Of a stretch of DNA of 64,000 nt, positions 32,917 through 40,929 are shown one piece after another. The stretch covers positions 207,957 through 271,956 of the forward strand of contig JASNZV010000009.1 in NCBI GenBank assembly GCA_048499455.1. The letters run 5' to 3'. The position numbers were made by a program, and so were the translations under genes. This stretch comes from CFX5 sp023384495. Its GTDB lineage: Bacteria > Chloroflexota > Anaerolineae > Caldilineales > Caldilineaceae. Within the stretch, counting starts at the first letter, position 1, and each line of letters begins with the position of its first letter. The notes under the pieces were generated by a model. The model made no database searches, had not been told where the DNA came from, and saw only the letters and a program-made list of their open reading frames with translations.

Positions 32917-33389
32917 AACGAACAAGCAGACAGACGCTGCAACAAGGGTTGCCGGTAACCATTCCCTGGTCGATGGACCACGCCGCCGCGGCGGAACATG
33001 AGCGGCTTACCGGTCGAGATCGCACATTTCTGTCGGGGCGCTGGCACAGCTTGCGCATGGCGTTTTCTGGGGTAGTCTACACCGTGCGCACACAACCTAA
33101 CGCCTGGATTGAACTGGCAGCAACGGTTGTTGTCTGTGTGGCTGGGTGGTGGTTTGGCCTTAGCCCGGTGGAGTGGGCGATCTTGGGGCTGACCTTTTGC
33201 CTCGTCTTGGCGCTAGAGGCCATCAATACCGCCGTAGAATTGGTGGTCGATCTGGTGTCGCCCCACTATCATCCACAGGCCAAAGTGGCCAAAGACGCGG
33301 CAGCCGGCGCCATGATCTTTGTCGTAGTGGGCAGTATCTTGGTGGCGCTGGCGATCTTTGGGCCGCGGGTATGGGCGTTGTTCTCCTAA
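32910..33389 (+). CDS. dgkA: Undecaprenol/diacylglycerol kinase
   Basis: A 159-aa membrane kinase with three predicted helices. The catalytic Glu and metal-site residues lie in LEAINTAVELVVDL and the second motif in AKVAKDAAAGAM. The first ~45 residues are a hydrophilic extension before the conserved RWHSLRMAFSGVVYTVRTQ. In Gram-positive-like bacteria this family phosphorylates undecaprenol. It overlaps ybeY. Confidence 0.93.
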   Translation: MLKRTSRQTLQQGLPVTIPWSMDHAAAAEHERLTGRDRTFLSGRWHSLRMAFSGVVYTVRTQPNAWIELAATVVVCVAGWWFGLSPVEWAILGLTFCLVLALEAINTAVELVVDLVSPHYHPQAKVAKDAAAGAMIFVVVGSILVALAIFGPRVWALFS

Positions 33390-33574
33390 TAGAGATCACC
33401 CATAAAAATCGCATATTCACTCTCGTGTGCAATAGCGTGTATTTGTGCAACTTTTATATGGTTTGTCTATAAGCCGACGATAGAACCGAGCTGGATGCGA
33501 TGCACACGGTTCTGCTGGCGCTATTGAGTGAACAACATTTGGATCACATTGATGACTTTGCAGGGTGAACCCAT

Positions 33575-34111
33575 ATGGTAAAACGAGTGGTCGTTGGCTC
33601 TACCAATCCGGTGAAGATAAACGCCGTGACGAGTGTGGTGCAGCGGATCTGGCCGGGTGCACACGTCACAGGGGTTGCTGTTGAGTCGGGAGTCAGTGTG
33701 CAACCGCGCAGCGATGACGAAGCGGTTACCGGCGCAACCAACCGGGCGCGCGAGGCATTGGCGCTCCACCCGGCGGATCTGGGGGTGGGCCTGGAGGGCA
33801 ACACGGTGGAGACGGCCTTTGGCATGTTTAGTACGGGTTGGGCAGCCATTGTCGACCCGCATGGCCTTCAGGGCATCGGGTCGAGCGGGCGTTTCCCCCT
33901 TCCACCCATCATTACAACGCGTGTTCGTCAGGGATACGAGCTTGGCCCTTTGATCGATGAACTGACCGGGGGCGTCAACACCAAACAAGGTCAGGGCGCG
34001 GTTGGCGTTCTCAGTCAAGGGCGTATGCTTCGGCAGCAGGCGTTGGAGATGGCGGTTCTCTATGCGCTGGCGCCGTTCCTTCACCCGCTCTACACCGAGC
34101 CAGCCCCCTAG
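33575..34111 (+). CDS. yjjX: Inosine/xanthosine triphosphatase (YjjX/DUF84)
   Basis: A 178-aa house-cleaning NTPase. The N terminus VVVGSTNPVKINAV, GATNRAREAL and GVGLEGNTVE are the conserved substrate and metal motifs of the DUF84 family, which removes non-canonical purine nucleotides or phosphatases near thiamine salvage. It ends 39 bp before a convergent lipoprotein gene. The 185-bp gap upstream contains no recognised element beyond weak promoter-like sequence (TATAAG near 33468). Confidence 0.88.
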   Translation: MVKRVVVGSTNPVKINAVTSVVQRIWPGAHVTGVAVESGVSVQPRSDDEAVTGATNRAREALALHPADLGVGLEGNTVETAFGMFSTGWAAIVDPHGLQGIGSSGRFPLPPIITTRVRQGYELGPLIDELTGGVNTKQGQGAVGVLSQGRMLRQQALEMAVLYALAPFLHPLYTEPAP

Positions 34112-34150
34112 CGGGCCACTTTTTCAACAAGTCCCCTATGGATATTCCTC

Positions 34151-35155
34151 CTACGGAAAGACAATCGTTAGATTGACATCGGCAGCCTGCACCACTGGCA
34201 ACATTCGCTCGATGGCGTCCACCACGGCAATTCCACGCTCTGCCGGGCCCAACATACGCAGCAGCCCCATCTGCGCCGCCAATCGCAGGGCATGGTTTAC
34301 CTCGCCATCTCCCCAGGTGAGATGGGGTAAGGTTCTGCCGTTGATGGCGATAAAGATCCCCTCTGGGTTGGTGCTCAGGGTGACTGTCTCAACACCCAGG
34401 TCGCTGATCTGGCGGACAGAGCCGGGCGCCAGGGTGAAGATGGCTTGCAGCGGCAGGCCCAGAATCGCCAGGTCGGCGCCGGTAAGGCCGGCAATTTCAA
34501 ATGTCCCATCGGGCGCATAAGTCAGCGTTGCGCGAATGAGAGGCGGCGCGCCCACCAACGCCAAGAAATCAGCCTGCGCCTTGCGGGCGCTGGCCGCTGC
34601 GGACCGATCCCCCTGCACAAGGATGGGGATGGGCGGCGCTTCTTCTTGCACGGGCAGGCGGATGACGACGCCCACGCCCATGTCTTGAACCAGAGGCAGC
34701 ACTTTGTCCACCACGGGGTTGACCTGTGCGCCCAGCCCCGTCAACGTTTCTGTCACCGCCATCAGGGATGCATCGTCCCACCCAAGCGAGGGCAGCGGCT
34801 CGCCATTGGCAAGCAAGCGGAGACCAGTTGGCGTGTTATGAAGTTGGACATGCTGGATGTTGCTTTCGGTGAGGAACTGGACCAGTAATGGGTCCACATC
34901 GATATTGGTAAAATTGCTGCCCAACAGCGCCACGAAATCGTTGAGCGGCGCGCCGCCCACACTCAGATTGCCGGCGGCGTCTACATCGAGATAGAGCGCG
35001 GGCAGGTCCACGACCAGTGTCTGCGAGTCTGCCGGTCGCCCTGGTTGGGTCTCGAACCGCGGCCCACATCCAGTGATGGTCAGGGTTGCGACAAAGAGCA
35101 GAATCAAGCCGTAAGCCAGCTTGTGCGCGGTGGAAGGGCACGGATTCGTTTGCAA
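34151..35155 (-). CDS. Uncharacterised lipoprotein with repeated half
   Basis: A 334-aa secreted lipoprotein. The signal peptide ends LTITGC, with the lipid-anchored Cys near residue 30. The mature part has two similar motifs about 145 residues apart, ANGEPLPSLGWDDASL and INGRTLPHLTWGDGEV, each followed by helical segments. This suggests an internal duplication. The TTG start at 35155 has GGAGG at 8 nt and an upstream extended -10 TGCTATAAT. Function unknown; no enzyme motif is visible. Confidence 0.82.
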   Translation of the reverse strand: MQTNPCPSTAHKLAYGLILLFVATLTITGCGPRFETQPGRPADSQTLVVDLPALYLDVDAAGNLSVGGAPLNDFVALLGSNFTNIDVDPLLVQFLTESNIQHVQLHNTPTGLRLLANGEPLPSLGWDDASLMAVTETLTGLGAQVNPVVDKVLPLVQDMGVGVVIRLPVQEEAPPIPILVQGDRSAAASARKAQADFLALVGAPPLIRATLTYAPDGTFEIAGLTGADLAILGLPLQAIFTLAPGSVRQISDLGVETVTLSTNPEGIFIAINGRTLPHLTWGDGEVNHALRLAAQMGLLRMLGPAERGIAVVDAIERMLPVVQAADVNLTIVFP

Positions 35156-35196
35156 GGTTCATCCTCCCCGAATCATCTACCAATCATCTTGGGGAA

Positions 35197-35205
35197 ATTA
35201 TAGCA
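35197..35205 (-). promoter_or_regulatory. Extended -10 promoter of the lipoprotein gene
   Basis: The minus strand reads TGCTATAAT, a perfect extended -10. The predicted start leaves about 35 nt before the TTG start codon, including GGGGAGG. Confidence 0.55.
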
Positions 35206-35336
35206 CAGCATGGAACACGAGCCAACCGCTGGTGAGGATCGGGGAGGGGATGGCGACTTGGGGGTTGAGAAGAGCGACGCCAGCGACAGGCGCGATCGGG
35301 GCCACCGTCACTGGCGTCGCTGCAAAGGGTGGGCGG

Positions 35337-35933
35337 CTACTCTTCGGCGGGCGCGGGATGTGCGGGGACTGTCCGGGTGGTTGAGGGCATGGCGACATGA
35401 CGGCGCCCGGCAAAGCTCAACCCAATGATGACACGGTTGCGCAGGTCGTTGCCACGCAGGTCGGCGTGGTCGAAATTGGCGCCGATAATCAGCGCCCCGC
35501 TGAGATCGGCCCCGCTCAGGTCGGCATGGTCGAAGTTACAGGCAATGAGCCGGGCGCCTGTCAAAGTAGCTGATTCCAGCTTGGCCCCGTCGAGGTTGTT
35601 GGCAACCACCCAGGCCTGGCGCAGATCGGCGCGCCGTAAGTCGGCGCCATTCAAGTTGCAAAACCAAACCCGCGCCTGCTCCAGGTTTGCTTCATCCCAC
35701 ACGGTGTTGTCCAGATTGCAGGCCAGGAAGGGGTGAAAAGTCCAGCCATTGTGGGCATCCCCCACATCATCTGCATGGAGATGTGGGGGAGCGACCGGCT
35801 CAACCTGGGCCGCCAGTTTGCTTACGCCGGCGGGGGCGGCGCTCCCCAACGTTTCGATCAGGCGCGCCGCCTCTTCAACTGTGATCTTGCCCTCCCGCAA
35901 CATCTTCAAAATGTGAACACGCGCTTCATTCAT
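35337..35933 (-). CDS. Pentapeptide-repeat protein with SHOCT-like N terminus
   Basis: A 198-aa protein. Residues 1-30 (MLREGKITVEEAARLIETL) form the short helical SHOCT-like motif found at the start of LiaX/YvlB-type proteins. Residues ~75-175 are pentapeptide repeats of the A(D/N)LxG pattern (NLNGADLRRADLRQAW, ANFDHADLRGNDLRN), folding as a right-handed quadrilateral beta helix. A linker carries HLHADDVGD. It lies downstream of a DUF2089 regulator that ends with the same helical motif, so the two may interact. AGGAGG precedes the ATG. Confidence 0.82.
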   Translation of the reverse strand: MNEARVHILKMLREGKITVEEAARLIETLGSAAPAGVSKLAAQVEPVAPPHLHADDVGDAHNGWTFHPFLACNLDNTVWDEANLEQARVWFCNLNGADLRRADLRQAWVVANNLDGAKLESATLTGARLIACNFDHADLSGADLSGALIIGANFDHADLRGNDLRNRVIIGLSFAGRRHVAMPSTTRTVPAHPAPAEE

Positions 35934-35965
35934 CAGGTTTCCTCCTTTAATGCGCCTATGCCGAT

Positions 35966-36047
35966 TGCTTTTTTGACAACCCAGTTGTTTGACAATTGGC
36001 GCCTATGCCACCTATCGGTTTACAAGGTTACTTTGTTGAAGATGCAC
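35966..36047. repeat. Dispersed repeat family D, copy 1
   Basis: Starts TGCTTTTTTGACAACCCAGT and ends GAAGATGCAC. It matches 49422-49503 over about 80 nt, with a partial copy at 5151-5189. It contains the palindrome ACAACCCAGTTGT and sits between the DUF2089 and pentapeptide genes. Confidence 0.65.
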
Positions 36048-36096
36048 GATATTGTGCGCTGGTTGCCTCAAGCCTTGCGAACGCTGGGGCGCCAAG

Positions 36097-36480
36097 TTAG
36101 CGTAGGTGTGCGAGCCGCTCGGTCGCCTCGCCAACGTTGATCTCGCCACGGTCCAATTGGTCCAGTATTTCTTTGCGACGATTCTTGACATCACCTTCCT
36201 CTTCGGCGATGAGCTCCACTTCAAAGCCCAACGCCTTGATCAGCTCGTTAAGCTGGTTGCGAATGGTCCAATACGAGATGCCAAGCTCGCGTTCCATCTC
36301 CTTGACATTGCCCCGGCTCTTGACAAACGCTTCGAGGAAGCCCTGGTGCTCTGGAGACAGCCTGCAAAAGCGACAAGATTGGTAACGGCCGGTGATCACT
36401 GTCTCGCACGCCGTGCAGCTTAGTCGTGTGACTTCCAGATCGCCGCCGCACGATGGACATTTTTCCAAAATTTTGCGCAT
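36097..36480 (-). CDS. DUF2089 family zinc-ribbon/HTH regulator
   Basis: A 127-aa protein. Two Cys pairs form a zinc ribbon (KCPSCGGDLEVTRLSCTAC), then a helix-turn-helix-like region (SRGNVKEMERELGISYWTIR). The C-terminal SHOCT-like helix pair is EILDQLDRGEINVGEATERL. The C-terminal motif matches the N terminus of the neighbouring pentapeptide protein. It has a consensus promoter (36500-36527) and strong AGGAG. Direct TATCAAAAT repeats around the promoter could be its own operator. Confidence 0.85.
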   Translation of the reverse strand: MRKILEKCPSCGGDLEVTRLSCTACETVITGRYQSCRFCRLSPEHQGFLEAFVKSRGNVKEMERELGISYWTIRNQLNELIKALGFEVELIAEEEGDVKNRRKEILDQLDRGEINVGEATERLAHLR

Positions 36481-36499
36481 AACTCGCTCCTTTTTGAGG

Positions 36500-36557
36500 A
36501 GTATATCAAAATTTTTGAAATTGTCAATGGATTTTTGGCATATGTATCAAAATATTG
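36500..36557 (-). promoter_or_regulatory. Promoter and possible operator of the DUF2089 gene
   Basis: On the minus strand, TTGACA (36522-36527), a 16-bp spacer and TATACT (36500-36505) form a near-perfect promoter. TATCAAAATTTTTG at 36503 and TATCAAAATATTG at 36545 are direct repeats (plus-strand reading) flanking it, suggesting a repressor or activator site. Confidence 0.7.
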
Positions 36558-36560
36558 TAA

Positions 36561-36598
36561 CACAAAGCCCAAACGATACGTGTCGTTTGGGCTTTGTG
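36561..36598 (-). terminator. Terminator downstream of the esterase operon
   Basis: A perfect 16-bp stem (CACAAAGCCCAAACGA with its complement) has a 6-nt loop. It lies 37 bp after the esterase stop on the minus strand and is followed there by a T-rich stretch. It also insulates the DUF2089 promoter. Confidence 0.75.
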
Positions 36599-36634
36599 TG
36601 TGATTGGGCGTGCTGCTTTGCAGTGCAGGCTGGA

Positions 36635-37597
36635 CTATAGCCCCGCCATAAACTGAAAGATAGCGTCTGGGTTGCCGGGCAGGTTTTCGTGGCCAAAGTC
36701 GGGGTAGACCAGCAGCGACTTGGGCGCCCTGATCTTGTTGTACGCGGCAAATTGGGTGGAGGGCGGGCAGATGGTGTCCGACAGCGCCACCGAGAGCAGC
36801 ACCTCGCCGCGAATGCGTGGGGCCAGGTGTTGCACATCGATGTGGCCGAGCTGCGTCCAGATCTCGTGAGCGCGCTGGTGCTGTGGGTCGAAGCGGCGGA
36901 ACCACTCCTTGAGTTCGGCGTAGGCATCCTTGGCCTGGTCGATCTCCCAGACACGCTGGTAGTCGCACAGAAAGGGGAACACGGGCGCTGCCCGCTTGAT
37001 GCGCGGCTCTAGCGCGGCGCAGGCCAGCGTCAAGCCGCCGCCCTGGCTGCGCCCCGTTGCCCCCACCCGGTCGGGATCCACGCCCGGCAGGCCCATGACA
37101 ATGCGCGCCAGTTGCGCCGTGTCGAGGAAAACCTGCCGGTAATAGAGCTTTTCGGGCGCATCGCCCAGCCCGCGCACAATGTGGCCGCGCAGTGTCCATC
37201 CTTGCACCGCGCCGTTGTCTTCCGACAGCCCGCCCTGGCCACGACAGTCGAGCGCAGCCACCGTGTAGCCCAGCGCGACGTAGGCGAGGTGGTCGGTCCA
37301 CTCGCCAGCGTTGCCCGAATAGCCGTGAAAGACCACCACCGCCGGGTGTGGGGTGGGTACGCCGCGTGGTTGCAGCAGTTTGGCGTGGATGCGCGCCCCA
37401 CCGACCCCAGTGAAATAGAGGTGATGGCACTCGGCAACGGGCGTCTGAAATTCTGCCGGTTTCAGCTCGATCTGTGGGGCCAGCGTATGCATTTCGGCCA
37501 ACGCTGCATCCCAATACGCATCAAAGTCGGGCGGACGCGGGTTGCGCCCCTCATAGGTCTGCAACCGCTCAAAGGGCATATCAAATAATAGGGGCAT
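36635..37597 (-). CDS. CE7-type acetyl esterase (cephalosporin C deacetylase-like)
   Basis: A 320-aa alpha/beta hydrolase of carbohydrate esterase family 7. Family motifs are DCRGQGG, the nucleophile elbow GRSQGGG and the terminal His in PDFGHENLPG. Such enzymes remove acetyl groups from xylo-oligosaccharides and other small esters in the cytoplasm. No signal peptide is present. Last gene of a minus-strand operon with an MFS transporter and galactokinase, suggesting uptake and processing of acetylated oligosaccharide or galactoside. Confidence 0.9.
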   Translation of the reverse strand: MPLLFDMPFERLQTYEGRNPRPPDFDAYWDAALAEMHTLAPQIELKPAEFQTPVAECHHLYFTGVGGARIHAKLLQPRGVPTPHPAVVVFHGYSGNAGEWTDHLAYVALGYTVAALDCRGQGGLSEDNGAVQGWTLRGHIVRGLGDAPEKLYYRQVFLDTAQLARIVMGLPGVDPDRVGATGRSQGGGLTLACAALEPRIKRAAPVFPFLCDYQRVWEIDQAKDAYAELKEWFRRFDPQHQRAHEIWTQLGHIDVQHLAPRIRGEVLLSVALSDTICPPSTQFAAYNKIRAPKSLLVYPDFGHENLPGNPDAIFQFMAGL

Positions 37598-37613
37598 GGA
37601 AATCTCCTATAGT

Positions 37614-38798
37614 TTAGGTTCTCCGTTTTCCTGCATAGACCATCAACACACCAAACATCGCCAGGCTGAGCAGAAGCGAGGCGAGCGTCGTGAGCATCGT
37701 AATGCGCGGGCCGTTGGACTCGAACAATTGGCCGATAAACCAGGGGAAGAACATCCCCCCCGCGCTGGCGCCAATAAAGAACCAACTGGTGACAAAGCCG
37801 GTGATGGTCATCCGCCGCCCAGCCCAGGTGAGCATGACCGGGAAGATAGCGGCCATGCAAAACCCGGCCCCCGCCACCCCGATGGATAGCCCAACCGTCG
37901 AGGCCGGCCACAACAGGACAACCCCCACACAAACGATGCCGCCGATGAGTTTGGCCGTGAGCAACGTGCGTGGCCGCACGTGCGCCGTGATGGGAATAAA
38001 GACCAGCCGGCCAAAGGTGAAGGCAAACCAGAAGAGCGAAGTCCAGTAGGCGGCGGTCAACTCGGTGGCGTGCCCAGTGGCCAGGGCATATTTGTCGATC
38101 CAGCCCGAAAAACCGCCCTCAACCCCTACATAGAGGAAGAGAAAAAAGGCGACCATGCCCGTCAGCAGATAATTGACTCTGCCCAATTCGGGGTTTGTCC
38201 GCTCGGCTTCCGGCGTAGGGCTAGGGAGCCGAGCCAGCCAAACCAGGGTCGGCGCCAACAACAGCCCAATGACCCAGTAGGCCCAGGCGATGCCGCCTGT
38301 GAACCAGATCGCCTGTGCGACGATCAACGGGGCGATCACTGTGCCGACGCCAAAAAAGAAGTGGAGCGCATTCATATAAGGCCCCACATTGGGCCGCCGC
38401 AGCCAGACGATGAGCGTGTTGATGCCCACATCGAGCGTGCCCTCGCCCAGCCCCAAGACGAGAATGACCGCCCCCAGCAGCCAGAGCGATGGGATCACGG
38501 GGGTCACGAGCACCGTGACCATCATCACGGCCAGCATCCCCGCGAGGATGGGGTGCCCAGGGTAGCGGTCGTAGAGCCGGCCCCCCACAAACGAGCCAAG
38601 CAGATACCCAAGCGCACGGAAGGTGAAGAGCGCGCTGATGGCATTGAGTGGCGATCCAGTCTGGGCGGCCAGCCCGGTAAGCGTTGGGCCTAATGATGCC
38701 GTCACCATCCCCAACCCGATAAATGCGGCATAATAGGCCACTGTGATCGCACTTTGGCGCGCCGGGATGGCAGGGATCGTTGTTGCAGTTGTAGTCAT
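37614..38798 (-). CDS. MFS sugar-type transporter
   Basis: A 394-aa membrane protein with about 12 helices, resembling the FucP/NaGLT1-like MFS branch. Typical features are GLGMVTASLGPTLTGLA in TM1, GGRLYDRYPGHPIL in the TM2-3 loop and an acidic GEGTLDVGINT segment in TM4. Located between the esterase and galactokinase, it probably imports their carbohydrate substrate (inference). A drug exporter is less likely given the neighbours. Confidence 0.82.
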   Translation of the reverse strand: MTTTATTIPAIPARQSAITVAYYAAFIGLGMVTASLGPTLTGLAAQTGSPLNAISALFTFRALGYLLGSFVGGRLYDRYPGHPILAGMLAVMMVTVLVTPVIPSLWLLGAVILVLGLGEGTLDVGINTLIVWLRRPNVGPYMNALHFFFGVGTVIAPLIVAQAIWFTGGIAWAYWVIGLLLAPTLVWLARLPSPTPEAERTNPELGRVNYLLTGMVAFFLFLYVGVEGGFSGWIDKYALATGHATELTAAYWTSLFWFAFTFGRLVFIPITAHVRPRTLLTAKLIGGIVCVGVVLLWPASTVGLSIGVAGAGFCMAAIFPVMLTWAGRRMTITGFVTSWFFIGASAGGMFFPWFIGQLFESNGPRITMLTTLASLLLSLAMFGVLMVYAGKRRT

Positions 38799-38829
38799 AG
38801 AATGCGCGAGTCAGTTATTCGGTTGAAGT

Positions 38830-40008
38830 TCATAGCGATTCGACTCGCGCCCCTTGCGCTGCGCGGCTGGTGTAGACTTCGGGCCAGACATTGGTCGCCT
38901 TGGGGTAATGCTCAAAAATCGCATCGGCCAGGGCCTGTTCGCGGCCTGGGTCTACCAGCGCGACAGCGCATCCGCCAAAGCCGGCCCCTGTAAGCCGGGC
39001 GCCGTAACAGCCCGGCGCACTGCGCATGGCCGCCACCATAATGTCCAACGCCTCGCTGCTGACTTCATAGTCGTTGCGCAGGCTCTCATGGCTGGCGTTC
39101 ATCATTTCGCCCACGCGGGCCAGATCGCCCCGTTTGAGCGCCTCCACCGTTTGGAGCACCCGTTCGTTTTCGCTTACCACATGGCGGCAGCGCCGGTAGA
39201 CGGTGGGGTCGAGGAGCGCGTGGTGCGTTTCCAACTGCGCGCTGGTCACGTCCCGCAGTGCTGTTATGTCGGGCAGGACCGCATGCAGCGCGGCGACGCC
39301 ACTTTCACATTCCTGGCGGCGCTGGTTGTAGGCGCTGCCGGCCAGCGAGCGGCTTGCCTTGGTGTTGCCGATGACCAGGGCGGCGTTCGCGGGAAAGGGA
39401 ACTAGTTCATAACCCAGCGAACGACAGTCGATGAGCAGGGCGTGGTTTTCAGCGCCCAACAGGCTAATAAACTGGTCCATAATGCCGCAGTTGACACCGA
39501 CAAACTGGTTCTCGGCGCGTTGGGCCGCTTGCGCCACCTGTGGCCCTGTGAGCGCGTCCATCTGGCCGGCGGCATGCATGAACGCCAGCGCCGAAGCGAT
39601 TTCCAGCGCCGCCGAGCTGCTCAGACCGCTCCCGCGCGGCACATTGCCGCTGATCACGCCGTCGAGACCGATGAGGGGTAGCCCTTCCTGTTGCAGGGCC
39701 CAGGCCACCCCTTGCACGTAGTTGGTCCACAGCATGGCTTTGTTGTAGGCCAATCGGTCCAGATCAAACTCAAATGTCTCATCATATTCCACCGAATGGA
39801 GACGCACGCGCCGGTCTGCCCGGGGGCGGAACACGAGGCGGACATCGCGCTTAAGCGCCACCGGCAAGACAAAGCCGTCGTTATAGTCGGTATGTTCGCC
39901 GATCAGGTTGACGCGGCCCGGACCAATCGCGATGTGGATTGGCGCGGCGTCAAATTGCTGGACAAAGGTCTCTATCAATGGCGGGTTGTCACCTTCAGCT
40001 TGATTCAC
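38830..40008 (-). CDS. galK: Galactokinase
   Basis: A 392-aa GHMP kinase that phosphorylates galactose to galactose-1-phosphate. Signatures are GPGRVNLIGEHTDYNDG, the ATP loop PRGSGLSSSAALE, and TGAGFGGCAVALV. Catalytic Arg/Asp positions appear intact (GIMDQFISLLG). The rest of the Leloir pathway (galT, galE) is not in the window. First gene of an operon with the transporter and esterase. Confidence 0.95.
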   Translation of the reverse strand: MNQAEGDNPPLIETFVQQFDAAPIHIAIGPGRVNLIGEHTDYNDGFVLPVALKRDVRLVFRPRADRRVRLHSVEYDETFEFDLDRLAYNKAMLWTNYVQGVAWALQQEGLPLIGLDGVISGNVPRGSGLSSSAALEIASALAFMHAAGQMDALTGPQVAQAAQRAENQFVGVNCGIMDQFISLLGAENHALLIDCRSLGYELVPFPANAALVIGNTKASRSLAGSAYNQRRQECESGVAALHAVLPDITALRDVTSAQLETHHALLDPTVYRRCRHVVSENERVLQTVEALKRGDLARVGEMMNASHESLRNDYEVSSEALDIMVAAMRSAPGCYGARLTGAGFGGCAVALVDPGREQALADAIFEHYPKATNVWPEVYTSRAAQGARVESL

Positions 40009-40057
40009 AACGGCTCCTCATTTTTTCCACACTTATATCACCCATACGTAAAAGAGA

Positions 40058-40100
40058 AACAGCGGAACACAGAGGATACGGAGAAAACACAGGGATCGCA
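40058..40100. repeat. ACACAGAGGA-type dispersed repeat, single arm
   Basis: Contains AACACAGAGGATACGGAGAA and AACACAGGGATCGCA, similar to the inverted pair at 14945-15105. It lies between galK and the Trm9-like gene. Confidence 0.5.
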
Positions 40101-40135
40101 AAGTATGCTCGCTGGGCAATCTCGGTATTCCGTTC

Positions 40136-40903
40136 TTAATTCTGGCCCGGTCGGGTTAGGATGGTATAGAGATTCAAATTGCCTTCTTTGCCATCGGCGT
40201 AATAATGGCCGCGCACGGCCAGGCCGGTGAGGGTTGCCAGCCGGTTGACTTCGGCCTCATCGATCTGGTGGACATAGCGCACTGCCTCGACGCCCTGGCG
40301 CCAGGGCAAGAGCGCATCACCCGGCTCCACATCCGCGGCACAAAGCCCCGCCCTCTCCCAGTCTATGAGCTTCTCAGTAAACCGCGCGCTGGTCAGAAAT
40401 TGCCAGTTGGACAGGATCAGCACGCCATCCGGCGCCAGCAGCGACGCCAACTCAGCCAGCAGTTTTTGGCGCAGCGCCAGCCCAGGCAGATGGTGCAACA
40501 CGGCTAGACAGACGATCAGGTCAAATGAGTGAGCCGGCAAGCCCAACTGCGCCGCCCATGCTGGATATGACAAGTCGGCCTGGACAAAACGGCAGCGCAC
40601 AGACGCCAGCCCGGTTGTGTTTGTCGCCGCCCGTGCAAGCAACGCATCCGCGCCGTCGATGCCCAGGTAGTCACAGTCGATGGCTTCCTGCTCCAAAAAG
40701 CGGGCGAATCTGCCGTTGCCACAGCCTGCATCCAGCACCCGCAGGCGAGCGCCCGGCTCTGGCGATGGCAGATAGGGCGCCAGTTGCGCCCATCCAACCG
40801 CCGGCCCCCCTCGCGTATGGTCAAACGCTTGGGCCACGGTCGCATAAAAGGCGCGGTTGAGTTCGAGCAGCTTCTGTTGGGAGGCTCCGCTCATGGTCTT
40901 CAT
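40136..40903 (-). CDS. Trm9/ALKBH8-like SAM methyltransferase
   Basis: A 255-aa class I methyltransferase. SAM motif I is VLDAGCGNGRFARFLE and the acidic motif II LGIDGADALL; motif IV is LIVCLAVLHHL. The N-terminal FYATVAQAFDHTR followed by W...LAPYL matches the start of the Trm9 family, which completes mcm5U at tRNA wobble uridines. Start ATG 40903 is preferred to GTG 40927. It is divergent from elp3 with only a 26-bp gap, and Elp3 makes the cm5U precursor of the same nucleoside. The pairing strengthens the call, but bacterial mcm5U is not established. Confidence 0.75.
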   Translation of the reverse strand: MKTMSGASQQKLLELNRAFYATVAQAFDHTRGGPAVGWAQLAPYLPSPEPGARLRVLDAGCGNGRFARFLEQEAIDCDYLGIDGADALLARAATNTTGLASVRCRFVQADLSYPAWAAQLGLPAHSFDLIVCLAVLHHLPGLALRQKLLAELASLLAPDGVLILSNWQFLTSARFTEKLIDWERAGLCAADVEPGDALLPWRQGVEAVRYVHQIDEAEVNRLATLTGLAVRGHYYADGKEGNLNLYTILTRPGQN

Positions 40904-40915
40904 GGCAAACCGTGG

Positions 40916-40921
40916 TATACT
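40916..40921 (+). promoter_or_regulatory. -10 box of elp3, leaderless
   Basis: TATACT lies 8 bp before the elp3 ATG, so the transcript would start at or just before the start codon. No good -35 is visible. The same AT-rich core could serve the divergent methyltransferase. Confidence 0.45.
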
Positions 40922-40929
40922 AGACACAT

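Noticed and set aside
36420..37514. 364-codon minus-strand frame spanning the esterase and the DUF2089 promoter
   Set aside because: It crosses a terminator and promoter and overlaps the CE7 esterase in another frame.
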